Positions 50,455 through 62,085 of a DNA stretch of 64,000 nucleotides are shown here, one piece after another. The DNA is from Ascidia mentula (Eukaryota; Chordata; Ascidiacea; Phlebobranchia; Ascidiidae). Below the pieces are notes generated by a model. It was not told the origin of the DNA and made no database searches. It saw only the letters and a list, made by a program, of their open reading frames with translations. Location: positions 17,158,266-17,222,265 of the forward strand of contig OX387197.1 in the NCBI GenBank assembly GCA_947561715.1, read 5' to 3'. The position numbers and the translations under genes are program-made. Position 1 is the stretch's first letter. Each line of letters opens with the position of its first letter.

Positions 50455-50654
50455 CTTAACAGTGGGAGACATAGGCTGGACTCTGTTTTTTCGCGACCCA
50501 CTTAACAATGGGCGAGATAGGGCCGAAGTAAAGACTGGGTGGGATAGGCTGGACTCTGTTTTTTTCGCGACCCACTTAACAATGGGCGAGATAGGGCCGA
50601 AGTTAAGACTGGGTGGGATAGGCTGGACTCTGTTTTTTTCGAGCCCCAAGCCCA
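50455..50654 (+). repeat. 200-bp composite (right type)
   Basis: 655 bp after the previous one; followed by a short unit and an isolated 74-bp unit. Confidence 0.92.
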
Positions 50655-50701
50655 CTTAACAATGGGAGATATAGGCTGGACTCTGTTTTTTTCGCGACCC
50701 A

Positions 50702-50775
50702 CTTAACAATGGGCGAGATAGGGCCGAAGTAAAGACTGGGTGGGATAGGCTGGACTCTGTTTTTTTCGAGACCCA
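50702..50775 (+). repeat. Isolated L74 unit, CGAGACCCA tail
   Basis: As at 50047, but the following long unit has CTCTGGTTTTTT. 5848-bp-offset copy of 44854. Confidence 0.9.
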
Positions 50776-51744
50776 CTTAACAATGGGCGAGATAGGGTCG
50801 AAGTTAAGACTGGGTGGGATAGGCTGGACTCTGGTTTTTTCGAGCCCCAAGCCCACTTAACAATGGGAGACATAGGCTGGACTCTGTTTTTTTCGAGACC
50901 CACTTAACAATGGGCGAGATAGGGCCGAAGTTTAGACTGGGTGGGATAGGCTGGACTCTGTTTTTTTCGAGCCCCAAGCCCACTTAACAATGGGAGACAT
51001 AGGCTGGACTCTGTTTTTTTCGCAACCAACTTAACAATGGGCGAGATAGGGCCGAAGTTAAGACTGGGTGGGATAAGCCGGACTGTGTTTTTTTCGAGCC
51101 CCAAGCCCACTAAACAATGGGAGACATAGGCTGGACTCTGTTTTTTTCGCGACCCACTTAACAATGGGCGAGATAGGGCCGAAGTTAAGACTGGGTGGGA
51201 TAAGCCGGACTGTGTTTTTTTCGAGCCCCAAGCCCACTAAACAATGGGAGACATAGGCTGGACTCTGTTTTTTTCGCGACCCACTTAACAATGGGCGAGA
51301 TAGGGCCGAAGTTAAGACTGGGTGGGATAGGCTGGACTCTGTTTTTTTCGAGCCCCAAGCCCACTTAACAATGGGAGATATAGGCTGGACTTTGTTTTTT
51401 TCGCGACCCACTTAACAATGGGCGAGATAGGGCTGAAGTTAAGACTGGGTGGGCTAGGCTGGACTCTGTTTTTTTCGAGCCCCAAGCCCACTTAACAATA
51501 GGAGACATAGGCTGGACTCTGTTTTTTTCGCGACCCACTTAACAATGGGCGAGATAGGGCCGAAGTAAAGACTGGGTGGGATAGGCTGGACTCTGTTTTT
51601 TTCGAGCCCCAAGCCCACTTAACAATGGGAGACATAGGCTGGACTCTGTTTTTTTCGAGACCCACTTAACAATGGGCGAGATAGGGTCGAAGTTAAGACT
51701 GGGTGGGATAGGCTGGACTCTGGTTTTTTCGAGCCCCAAGCCCA

Positions 51745-51797
51745 CTTAACAATGGGAGACATAGGCTGGACTCTGTTTTTTTCGAGCCCCAAGCCCA
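51745..51797 (+). repeat. S53 unit
   Basis: Short body and long tail followed by a short unit with a CGCAACCAA tail. Confidence 0.9.
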
Positions 51798-52455
51798 CTT
51801 AACAATGGGAGACATAGGCTGGACTCTGTTTTTTTCGCAACCAACTTAACAATGGGCGAGATAGGGCCGAAGTTAAGACTGGGTGGGATAAGCCGGATTG
51901 TGTTTTTTTCGAGCCCCAAGCCCACTAAACAATGGGAGACATAGGCTGGACTCTGTTTTTTTCGCGACCCACTTAACAATGGGCGAGATAGGGCCGAAGT
52001 TAAGACTGGGTGGGATAGGCTGGACTCTGTTTTTTTCGAGCCCCAAGCCCACTTAACAATGGGAGACATAGGCTGGACTCTCTTTTTTTCGCGACCAACT
52101 TAACAATGGGCGAGATAGGGCCGAAGTTTAGACTGGGTGGGATAGGCTGGACTCTGTTTTTTTCGAGCCCCAAGCCAACTTAACAATGGGAGATATAGGC
52201 TGGACTCTGTTTTTTTCGCGACCCACTTAACAATGGGCGAGATAGGGCCGAAGTTAAGACTGGGTGGGATAAGCCGGACTCTGTTTTTTTCGAGCCCCAA
52301 GCCCACTTAACAATGGGAGACATAGGCTGGACTCTCTTTTTTTCGCGACCCACTTAACAATGGGCGAGATAGGGCCGAAGTTAAGACTGGGTGGGATAGG
52401 CTGGACTCTGTTTTTTCGAGCCCCAAGCCCACTTAACAATGGGAGACATAGGCTG

Positions 52456-53030
52456 GACTCTGTTTTTTTCGAGACCCACTTAACAATGGGCGAGATAGGG
52501 CCGAAGTTTAGACTGGGTGGGATAGGCTGGACTCTGTTTTTTTCGAGCCCCAAGCCCACTTAACAATGGGAGACATAGGCTGGACTCTGTTTTTTTCGCC
52601 ACCAACTTAACAATGGGCGAGATAGGGCCGAAGTTAAGACTGGTTGGGATAGGCTGGACTCTGTTTTTTTCGAGCCCCAAGCCCACTTAACAATGGGAGA
52701 CATAGGCTGGACTCTGTTTTTTTCGCGACCCACTTAACAATGGGCGAGATAGGGCCGAAGTAAAGACTGGGTGGGATAGGCTGGACTCTGTTTTTTTCGA
52801 GCCCCAAGCCCACTTAACAATGGGAGACATAGGCTGGACTCTGTTTTTTTCGCCACCAACTTAACAATGGGCGAGATAGGGCCGAAGTTAAGACTGGGTG
52901 GGATAAGCCGGACTCTGTTTTTTTCGAGCCCCAAGCCCACTTAACAATGGGAGACATAGGCTGGACTCTGTTTTTTTCGCGACCCACTTAACAATGGGCG
53001 AGATAGGGCCGAAGTAAAGACTGGGTGGGA
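52456..53030 (+). repeat. Segment matching 58560 and 62062
   Basis: The order of CGCCACCAA tails, GAAGTAAAGAC and GATAAGCCGG long units matches 58560 onward (offset 6104) and 62062 onward (offset 9606). Boundaries are approximate. Confidence 0.65.
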
Positions 53031-53874
53031 TAGGCTGGACTCTGTTTTTTTCGAGCCCCAAGCCCACTTAACAATGGGAGACATAGGCTGGACTCTGTTT
53101 TTTTCGAGACCCACTTAACAATGGGCGAGATAGGGTCGAAGTTAAGACTGGGTGGGATAGGCTGGACTCTGTTTTTTCGAGCCCCAAGCCCACTTAACAA
53201 TGGGAGACATAGGCTGGACTCTGTTTTTTTCGCAACCAACTTAACAATGGGCGAGATATTGCCGAAGTTAAGACTGGGTGGGATAAGCCGGACTGTGTTT
53301 TTTTCGAACCCCAAGCCCACTTAACAATGGGAGACATAGGCTGGACTCTGTTTTTTTCGCGACCCACTTAACAATGGGCGAGATAGGGCCGAAGTTAAGA
53401 CTGGGTGGGATAGGCTGGACTCTGTTTTTTTCGAGCCCCAAGCCCACATAACAATGGGAGACATAGGCTGGACTCTCTTTTTTTCGCGACCAACTTAACA
53501 ATGGGCGAGATAGGGCCGAAGTTTAGACTGGGTGGGATAGGCTGGACTCTGTTTTTTTCGAGCCCCAAGCCCACTTAACAATGGGAGATATAGGCTGGAC
53601 TCTGTTTTTTTCGCGACCCACTTAACAATGGGCGAGATAGGGCCGAAGTTAAGACTGGGTGGGATAGGCTGGACTCTGTTTTTTTCCAGCCCCAAGCCCA
53701 CTTAACAATGGGAGATATAGGCTGGACTCTGTTTTTTTCGCGACCCACTTAACAATGGGCGAGATAGGGCCGAAGTTAAGACTGGGTGGGATAGGCTGGA
53801 CTCTGTTTTTTTCGAGCCCCAAGCCCACTTAACAATGGGAGACATAGGCTGGACTCTGTTTTTTTCGCGACCCA

Positions 53875-53922
53875 CTTAACAATGGGCGACATAAGCTGGT
53901 GTCTGTTTTTTTTCGCGACCCA
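53875..53922 (+). repeat. Divergent 48-bp short unit
   Basis: It reads GGGCGACATAAGCTGGTGTC and then eight T, so it differs from S47 at several bases and by one extra T. It follows a normal short unit directly, giving two short units in a row. Confidence 0.9.
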
Positions 53923-53996
53923 CTTAACAATGGGCGAGATAGGGCTGAAGTTAAGACTGGGTGGGATAGGCTGGACTCTGTTTTTTTCGCAACCCA
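53923..53996 (+). repeat. Isolated L74 unit, CGCAACCCA tail
   Basis: GGGCTGAAG body with the tail CGCAACCCA, followed by a long unit with GGGCGTGATAGG. Confidence 0.9.
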
Positions 53997-54123
53997 CTTA
54001 ACAATGGGCGTGATAGGGCCGAAGTTAAGACTGGGTGGGATAGGCTGGACTCTGTTTTTTTCCAGCCCCAAGCCCACTTAACAATGGGAGACATAGGCTG
54101 GACTCTGTTTTTTTCGCGACCCA

Positions 54124-54171
54124 CTTAACAATGGGCGACATAAGCTGGTGTCTGTTTTTTTTCGCGACCCA
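54124..54171 (+). repeat. Divergent 48-bp short unit
   Basis: Same as at 53875, 249 bp later (47+48+74+80). Confidence 0.9.
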
Positions 54172-54293
54172 CTTAACAATGGGCGAGATAGGGCTGAAGT
54201 TAAGACTGGGTGGGATAGGCTGGACTCTGTTTTTTTCGAACCCCAAGCCCACTTAACAATGGGAGACATAGGCTGGACTCTGTTTTTTTCGCA

Positions 54294-54547
54294 ACCAACT
54301 TAACAATGGGCGAGATAGGGCCGAAGTAAAGACTGGGTGGGATAAGCCGGACTCTGTTTTTTTCGAGCCCCAAGCCCACTTAACAATGGGAGACATAGGC
54401 TGGACTCTGTTTTTTTCGCGACCCACTTAACAATGGGCGAGATAGGGCCGAAGTTAAGACTGGGTGGGATAGGCTGGACTCTGTTTTTTTCGAGCCCCAA
54501 GCCCACTTAACAATGGGAGACATAGGCTGGACTCTGTTTTTTTCGCA
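54294..54547 (+). repeat. 254-bp dimer duplication, copy 1
   Basis: Two monomers, the first with GAAGTAAAGAC and GATAAGCCGG, duplicated directly at 54548-54801. Confidence 0.8.
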
Positions 54548-54801
54548 ACCAACTTAACAATGGGCGAGATAGGGCCGAAGTAAAGACTGGGTGGGATAAG
54601 CCGGACTCTGTTTTTTTCGAGCCCCAAGCCCACTTAACAATGGGAGACATAGGCTGGACTCTGTTTTTTTCGCGACCCACTTAACAATGGGCGAGATAGG
54701 GCCGAAGTTAAGACTGGGTGGGATAGGCTGGACTCTGTTTTTTTCGATCCCCAAGCCCACTTAACAATGGGAGACATAGGCTGGACTCTGTTTTTTTCGA
54801 G
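54548..54801 (+). repeat. 254-bp dimer duplication, copy 2
   Basis: Second copy. It differs by CGATCCCC in place of CGAGCCCC near 54746. Confidence 0.8.
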
Positions 54802-55267
54802 ACCCACTTAACAATGGGCGAGATAGGGCCGAAGTTTAGACTGGGTGGGATAGGCTGGACTCTGTTTTTTTCGAGCCCCAAGCCCACTTAACAATGAGAG
54901 ACATAGGCTGGACTCTGTTTTTTTCGCAACCAACTTAACAATGGGCGAGATAGGGCCGAAGTTAAGACTGGGTGGGATAGGCTGGACTCTGTTTTTTTCG
55001 AGCCCCAAGCCCACTTAACAATGGGAGACATAGGCTGGACTCTGTTTTTTTCGCGACCCACTTAACAATGGGCGAGATAGGGCCGAAGTTTAGACTGGGT
55101 GAGTTAGGCTGGACTCTGTTTTTTTCGAGCCCCAAGCCCACTTAACAATGGGAGACATAGGCTGGACTCTGTTTTTTTCGCCACCAACTTAACAATGGGC
55201 GAGATAGGGCCGAAGTTAAGACTGGTTGGGATAGGCTGGACTCTGTTTTTTTCGAGCCACAAGCCCA

Positions 55268-55467
55268 CTTAACAGTGGGAGACATAGGCTGGACTCTGTT
55301 TTTTCGCGACCCACTTAACAATGGGCGAGATAGGGCCGAAGTAAAGACTGGGTGGGATAGGCTGGACTCTGTTTTTTTCGCGACCCACTTAACAATGGGC
55401 GAGATAGGGCCGAAGTTAAGACTGGGTGGGATAGGCTGGACTCTGTTTTTTTCGAGCCCCAAGCCCA
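55268..55467 (+). repeat. 200-bp composite (right type)
   Basis: 5468-bp-offset copy of 49800; shares the CGAGCCACAAG tail before it. Confidence 0.92.
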
Positions 55468-55514
55468 CTTAACAATGGGAGATATAGGCTGGACTCTGTT
55501 TTTTTCGCGACCCA

Positions 55515-55588
55515 CTTAACAATGGGCGAGATAGGGCCGAAGTAAAGACTGGGTGGGATAGGCTGGACTCTGTTTTTTTCGAGACCCA
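55515..55588 (+). repeat. Isolated L74 unit, CGAGACCCA tail
   Basis: 5468-bp-offset copy of 50047. Confidence 0.9.
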
Positions 55589-55922
55589 CTTAACAATGGG
55601 CGAGATAGGGTCGAAGTTAAGACTGGGTGGGATAGGCTGGACTCTGTTTTTTTCGAGCCCCAAGCCCACTTAACAATGGGAGACATAGGCTGGACTCTGT
55701 TTTTTTCGCGACCCACTTAACAATGGGCGAGATAGGGCCGAAGTTTAGACTGGGTGGGATAGGCTGGACTCTGTTTTTTTCGAGCCCCAAGCCCACTTAA
55801 CTATGGGAGACATAGGCTGGACTCTGTTTTTTTCGCCACCAACTTAACAATGGGCGAGATAGGGCCGAAGTTAAGACTGGTTGGGATAGGCTGGACTCTG
55901 TTTTTTTCGAGCCCCAAGCCCA

Positions 55923-56122
55923 CTTAACAGTGGGAGACATAGGCTGGACTCTGTTTTTTCGCGACCCACTTAACAATGGGCGAGATAGGGCCGAAGTAAA
56001 GACTGGGTGGGATAGGCTGGACTCTGTTTTTTTCGCGACCCACTTAACAATGGGCGAGATAGGGCCGAAGTTAAGACTGGGTGGGATAGGCTGGACACTG
56101 TTTTTTTCGAGCCCCAAGCCCA
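55923..56122 (+). repeat. 200-bp composite (right type)
   Basis: 5468-bp-offset copy of 50455 with GGACACTG in the last unit. Confidence 0.92.
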
Positions 56123-56169
56123 CTTAACAATGGGAGATATAGGCTGGACTCTGTTTTTTTCGCGACCCA

Positions 56170-56243
56170 CTTAACAATGGGCGAGATAGGGCCGAAGTAA
56201 AGACTGGGTGGGATAGGCTGGACTCTGTTTTTTTCGAGACCCA
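56170..56243 (+). repeat. Isolated L74 unit, CGAGACCCA tail
   Basis: 5468-bp-offset copy of 50702. Confidence 0.9.
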
Positions 56244-57212
56244 CTTAACAATGGGCGAGATAGGGTCGAAGTTAAGACTGGGTGGGATAGGCTGGACTCT
56301 GGTTTTTTCGAGCCCCAAGCCCACTTAACAATGGGAGACATAGGCTGGACTCTGTTTTTTTCGAGACCCACTTAACAATGGGCGAGATAGGGCCGAAGTT
56401 TAGACTGGGTGGGATAGGCTGGACTCTGTTTTTTTCGAGCCCCAAGCCCACTTAACAATGGGAGACATAGGCTGGACTCTGTTTTTTTCGCAACCAACTT
56501 AACAATGGGCGAGATAGGGCCGAAGTTAAGACTGGGTGGGATAAGCCGGACTGTGTTTTTTTCGAGCCCCAAGCCCACTAAACAATGGGAGACATAGGCT
56601 GGACTCTGTTTTTTTCGCGACCCACTTAACAATGGGCGAGATAGGGCCGAAGTTAAGACTGGGTGGGATAAGCCGGACTGTGTTTTTTTCGAGCCCCAAG
56701 CCCATTAAACAATGGGAGACATAGGCTGGACTCTGTTTTTTTCGCGACCCACTTAACAATGGGCGAGATAGGGCCGAAGTTAAGACTGGGTGGGATAAGC
56801 CGGACTGTGTTTTTTTCGAGCCCCAAGCCCATTAAACAATGGGAGACATAGGCTGGACTCTGTTTTTTTCGCGACCCACTTAACAATGGGCGAGATAGGG
56901 CCGAAGTTAAGACTGGGTGGGATAGGCTGGACTCTGTTTTTTTCGAGCCCCAAGCCCACTTAACAATTGGAGATATAGGCTGGACTTTGTTTTTTTCGCG
57001 ACCCACTTAACAATGGGCGAGATAGGGCTGAAGTTAAGACTGGGTGGGCTAGGCTGGACTCTGTTTTTTTCGAGCCCCAAGCCCACTTAACAATGGGAGA
57101 CATAGGCTGGACTCTGTTTTTTTCGAGACCCACTTAACAATGGGCGAGATAGGGTCGAAGTTAAGACTGGGTGGGATAGGCTGGACTCTGGTTTTTTCGA
57201 GCCCCAAGCCCA

Positions 57213-57265
57213 CTTAACAATGGGAGACATAGGCTGGACTCTGTTTTTTTCGAGCCCCAAGCCCA
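57213..57265 (+). repeat. S53 unit
   Basis: 5468-bp-offset copy of 51745. Confidence 0.9.
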
Positions 57266-58559
57266 CTTAACAATGGGAGACATAGGCTGGACTCTGTTTT
57301 TTTCGCAACCAACTTAACAATGGGCGAGATAGGGCCGAAGTTAAGACTGGGTGGGATAAGCCGGATTGTGTTTTTTTCGAGCCCCAAGCCCACTAAACAA
57401 TGGGAGACATAGGCTGGACTCTGTTTTTTTCGCGACCCACTTAACAATGGGCGAGATAGGGCCGAAGTTAAGACTGGGTGGGATAGGCTGGACTCTGTTT
57501 TTTTCGAGCCCCAAGCCCACTTAACAATGGGAGACATAGGCTGGACTCTCTTTTTTTCGCGACCAACTTAACAATGGGCGAGATAGGGCCGAAGTTTAGA
57601 CTGGGTGGGATAGGCTGGACTCTGTTTTTTTCGAGCCCCAAGCCCACTTAACAATGGGAGATATAGGCTGGACTCTGTTTTTTTCGCGACCCACTTAACA
57701 ATGGGCGAGATAGGGCCGAAGTTAAGACTGGGTGGGATAAGCCGGACTCTGTTTTTTTCGAGCCCCAAGCCCACTTAACAATGGGAGACATAGGCTGGAC
57801 TCTCTTTTTTTCGCGACCCACTTAACAATGGGCGAGATAGGGCCGAAGTTAAGACTGGGTGGGATAGGCTGGACTCTGTTTTTTTCGAGCCCCAAGCCCA
57901 CTTAACAATGGGAGACATAGGCTGGACTCTGTTTTTTTCGCGACCCACTTAACAATGGGCGAGATAGGGCCGAAGTTTAGACTGGGTGGGATAGGCTGGA
58001 CTCTGTTTTTTTCGAGCCCCAAGCCCACTTAACAATGGGAGACATAGGCTGGACTCTGTTTTTTTCGCCACCAACTTAACAATGGGCGAGATAGGGCCGA
58101 AGTTAAGACTGGTTGGGATAGGCTGGACTCTGTTTTTTTCGAGCCCCAAGCCCACTTAACAATGGGAGACATAGGCTGGACTCTGTTTTTTTCGCCACCA
58201 ACTTAACAATGGGCGAGATAGGGCCGAAGTTAAGACTGGTTGGGATAGGCTGGACTCTGTTTTTTTCGAGCCCCAAGCCCACTTAACAATGGGAGACATA
58301 GGCTGGACTCTGTTTTTTTCGCGACCCACTTAACAATGGGCGAGATAGGGCCGAAGTAAAGACTGGGTGGGATAAGCCGGACTCTGTTTTTTTCGAGCCC
58401 CAAGCCCACTTAACAATGGGAGACATAGGCTGGACTCTCTTTTTTTCGCGACCCACTTAACAATGGGCGAGATAGGGCCGAAGTTAAGACTGGGTGGGAT
58501 AGGCTGGACTCTGTTTTTTTCGAGCCCCAAGCCCACTTAACAATGGGAGACATAGGCTG

Positions 58560-59710
58560 GACTCTGTTTTTTTCGCGACCCACTTAACAATGGGCGAGAT
58601 AGGGCCGAAGTTTAGACTGGGTGGGATAGGCTGGACTCTGTTTTTTTCGAGCCCCAAGCCCACTTAACAATGGGAGACATAGGCTGGACTCTGTTTTTTT
58701 CGCCACCAACTTAACAATGGGCGAGATAGGGCCGAAGTTAAGACTGGTTGGGATAGGCTGGACTCTGTTTTTTTCGAGCCCCAAGCCCACTTAACAATGG
58801 GAGACATAGGCTGGACTCTGTTTTTTTCGCGACCCACTTAACAATGGGCGAGATAGGGCCGAAGTAAAGACTGGGTGGGATAGGCTGGACTCTGTTTTTT
58901 TCGAGCCCCAAGCCCACTTAACAATGGGAGACATAGGCTGGACTCTGTTTTTTTCGCCACCAACTTAACAATGGGCGAGATAGGGCCGAAGTTAAGACTG
59001 GGTGGGATAAGCCGGACTCTGTTTTTTTCGAGCCCCAAGCCCACTTAACAATGGGAGACATAGGCTGGACTCTGTTTTTTTCGCGACCCACTTAACAATG
59101 GGCGAGATAGGGCCGAAGTAAAGACTGGGTGGGATAGGCTGGACTCTGTTTTTTTCGAGCCCCAAGCCCACTTAACAATGGGAGACATAGGCTGGACTCT
59201 GTTTTTTTCGAGACCCACTTAACAATGGGCGAGATAGGGTCGAAGTTAAGACTGGGTGGGATAGGCTGGACTCTGGTTTTTTCGAGCCCCAAGCCCACTT
59301 AACAATGGGGGACATAGGCTGGACTCTGTTTTTTTCGAGACCCACTTAACAATGGGCGAGATAGGGCCGAAGTTTAGACTGGGTGGGATAGGCTGTACTC
59401 TGTTTTTTTCGAGCCCCAAGCCCACTTAACAATGGGAGACATAGGCTGGACTCTGTTTTTTTCGCAACCAACTTAACAATGGGCGAGATAGGGCCGAAGT
59501 TAAGACTGGGTGGGATAAGCCGGACTGTGTTTTTTTCGAACCCCAAGCCCACTAAACAATGGGAGACATAGGCTGGACTCTGTTTTTTTCGCGACCCACT
59601 TAACAATGGGCGAGATAGGGCCGAAGTTAAGACTGGGTGGGATAGGCTGGACTCTGTTTTTTTCGAGCCCCAAGCCCACATAACAATGGGAGACATAGGC
59701 TGGACTCTCT
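58560..59710 (+). repeat. Segment duplicated at 62062-62958, copy 1
   Basis: The offset to the second copy is 3502 bp on the left and 3248 bp on the right, so 254 bp (two monomers) present here are absent there. Both share the rare GGCTGTACTCTG. Confidence 0.7.
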
Positions 59711-59805
59711 TTTTTTCGCCACCAACTTAACAATGGGCGAGATAGGGCCGAAGTTAAGACTGGTTGGGATAGGCTGGACTCTGTTTTTTTCGAGCCCCAA
59801 GCCCA

Positions 59806-60005
59806 CTTAACAGTGGGAGACATAGGCTGGACTCTGTTTTTTCGCGACCCACTTAACAATGGGCGAGATAGGGCCGAAGTAAAGACTGGGTGGGATAGGC
59901 TGGACTCTGTTTTTTTCGCGACCCACTTAACAATGGGCGAGATAGGGCCGAAGTTAAGACTGGGTGGGATAGGCTGGACACTGTTTTTTTCGAGCCCCAA
60001 GCCCA
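59806..60005 (+). repeat. 200-bp composite (right type)
   Basis: It shares GGACACTG with 55923, of which it is the 3883-bp-offset copy. It is the last of the 24 composites. Confidence 0.92.
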
Positions 60006-60052
60006 CTTAATAATGGGAGATATAGGCTGGACTCTGTTTTTTTCGCGACCCA

Positions 60053-60126
60053 CTTAACAATGGGCGAGATAGGGCCGAAGTAAAGACTGGGTGGGATAGG
60101 CTGGACTCTGTTTTTTTCGAGACCCA
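60053..60126 (+). repeat. Isolated L74 unit, CGAGACCCA tail
   Basis: 3883-bp-offset copy of 56170. Confidence 0.9.
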
Positions 60127-60968
60127 CTTAACAATGGGCGAGATAGGGTCGAAGTTAAGACTGGGTGGGATAGGCTGGACTCTGGTTTTTTCGAGCCCCA
60201 AGCCCACTTAACAATGGGAGACATAGGCTGGACTCTGTTTTTTTCGAGACCCACTTAACAATGGGCGAGATAGGGCCGAAGTTTAGACTGGGTGGGATAG
60301 GCTGGACTCTGTTTTTTTCGAGCCCCAAGCCCACTTAACAATGGGAGACATAGGCTGGACTCTGTTTTTTTCGCAACCAACTTAACAATGGGCGAGATAG
60401 GGCCGAAGTTAAGACTGGGTGGGATAAGCCGGACTGTGTTTTTTTCGAGCCCCAAGCCCACTAAACAAAGGGAGACATAGGCTGGACTCTGTTTTTTTCG
60501 CGACCCACTTAACAATGGGCGAGATAGGGCCGAAGTTAAGACTGGGTGGGATAAGCCGGACTGTGTTTTTTTCGAGCCCCAAGCCCATTAAACAATGGGA
60601 GACATAGGCTGGACTCTGTTTTTTTCGCGACCCACTTAACAATGGGCGAGATAGGGCTGAAGTTAAGACTGGGTGGGCTAGGCTGGACTCTGTTTTTTTC
60701 GAGCCCCAAGCCCACTTAACAATGGGAGATATAGGCTGGACTTTGTTTTTTTCGCGACCCACTTAACAATGGGCGAGATAGGGCTGAAGTTAAGACTGGG
60801 TGGGCTAGGCTGGACTCTGTTTTTTTCGAGCCCCAAGCCCACTTAACAATGGGAGACATAGGCTGGACTCTGTTTTTTTCGAGACCCACTTAACAATGGG
60901 CGAGATAGGGTCGAAGTTAAGACTGGGTGGGATAGGCTGGACTCTGGTTTTTTCGAGCCCCAAGCCCA

Positions 60969-61021
60969 CTTAACAATGGGAGACATAGGCTGGACTCTGT
61001 TTTTTTCGAGCCCCAAGCCCA
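60969..61021 (+). repeat. S53 unit
   Basis: 3756-bp-offset copy of 57213. Confidence 0.9.
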
Positions 61022-61323
61022 CTTAACAATGGGAGACATAGGCTGGACTCTGTTTTTTTCGCAACCAACTTAACAATGGGCGAGATAGGGCCGAAGTTAA
61101 GACTGGGTGGGATAAGCCGGATTGTGTTTTTTTCGAGCCCCAAGCCCACTAAACAATGGGAGACATAGGCTGGACTCTGTTTTTTTCGCGACCCACTTAA
61201 CAATGGGCGAGATAGGGCCGAAGTTAAGACTGGGTGGGATAGGCTGGACTCTGTTTTTTTCGAGCCCCAAGCCCACTTAACAATGGGAGACATAGGCTGG
61301 ACTCTCTTTTTTTCGCGACCAAC

Positions 61324-61704
61324 TTAACAATGGGCGAGATAGGGCCGAAGTTTAGACTGGGTGGGATAGGCTGGACTCTGTTTTTTTCGAGCCCCAAGCC
61401 CACTTAACAATGGGAGATATAGGCTGGACTCTGTTTTTTTCGCGACCCACTTAACAATGGGCGAGATAGGGCCGAAGTTAAGACTGGGTTGGATAAGCCG
61501 GACTCTGTTTTTTTCGAGCCCCAAGCCCACTTAACAATGGGAGACATAGGCTGGACTCTCTTTTTTTCGCGACCCACTTAACAATGGGCGAGATAGGGCC
61601 GAAGTTAAGACTGGGTGGGATAGGCTGGACTCTGTTTTTTTCGAGCCCCAAGCCCACTTAACAATGGGAGACATAGGCTGGACTCTCTTTTTTTCGCGAC
61701 CAAC
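61324..61704 (+). repeat. 381-bp trimer duplication, copy 1
   Basis: Three monomers repeated directly at 61705-62085. Both copies carry the variant GACTGGGTTGGATAAG, which I saw nowhere else except possibly at the very end of the window. Confidence 0.88.
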
Positions 61705-62085
61705 TTAACAATGGGCGAGATAGGGCCGAAGTTTAGACTGGGTGGGATAGGCTGGACTCTGTTTTTTTCGAGCCCCAAGCCCACTTAACAATGGGAGATA
61801 TAGGCTGGACTCTGTTTTTTTCGCGACCCACTTAACAATGGGCGAGATAGGGCCGAAGTTAAGACTGGGTTGGATAAGCCGGACTCTGTTTTTTTCGAGC
61901 CCCAAGCCCACTTAACAATGGGAGACATAGGCTGGACTCTCTTTTTTTCGCGACCCACTTAACAATGGGCGAGATAGGGCCGAAGTTAAGACTGGGTGGG
62001 ATAGGCTGGACTCTGTTTTTTTCGAGCCCCAAGCCCACTTAACAATGGGAGACATAGGCTGGACTCTGTTTTTTTCGCGACCCAC
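61705..62085 (+). repeat. 381-bp trimer duplication, copy 2
   Basis: Direct copy of 61324-61704. I noticed no difference in the parts compared, which makes it a candidate for one of the youngest duplications in the window. Confidence 0.85.

Larger units (their letters stand above)
50240..51548 (+). repeat. 1.3-kb segment duplicated at 5848-bp offset, copy 2
   Basis: Second copy of 44392-45700. It is also part of the larger 5468-bp-offset duplication, so this variant order occurs again after 55.7 kb and, in part, after 59.6 kb. Confidence 0.75.
49340..52400 (+). repeat. 3.1-kb segment duplicated at 5468-bp offset, copy 1
   Basis: It matches 54808-57868. Inside it, copy 2 has one extra monomer near 56.7 kb and lacks one near 57.1 kb, so the offset is restored. 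This is a clear case of internal monomer gain and loss. Confidence 0.75.
53204..54265 (+). repeat. 1.06-kb segment duplicated at 9480-bp offset, copy 1
   Basis: It matches 62684-63745 and carries the distinctive 48-bp units. A private difference is GATATTGCC near 53257, where copy 2 has GATAGGGCC. Confidence 0.82.
54808..57868 (+). repeat. 3.1-kb segment duplicated at 5468-bp offset, copy 2
   Basis: Second copy. It contains composites at 55268 and 55923, matching those at 49800 and 50455, and the 53-bp unit at 57213 matching 51745. It shares GCCGGATTGTG near 57362. Confidence 0.75.
55830..57940 (+). repeat. 2.1-kb segment duplicated near 59.7 kb, copy 1
   Basis: The offset to the second copy is 3883 bp on the left and 3756 bp on the right, so copy 2 is one monomer shorter. 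Shared private markers are GGACACTG in the composite and CCCATTAAACAATGGG. Confidence 0.75.
59713..61696 (+). repeat. 2.1-kb segment near 59.7 kb, copy 2
   Basis: Copy of 55830-57940 minus one monomer. Private bases include CTTAATAATGGG near 60010 and ACAAAGGGAG near 60468. Confidence 0.75.
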
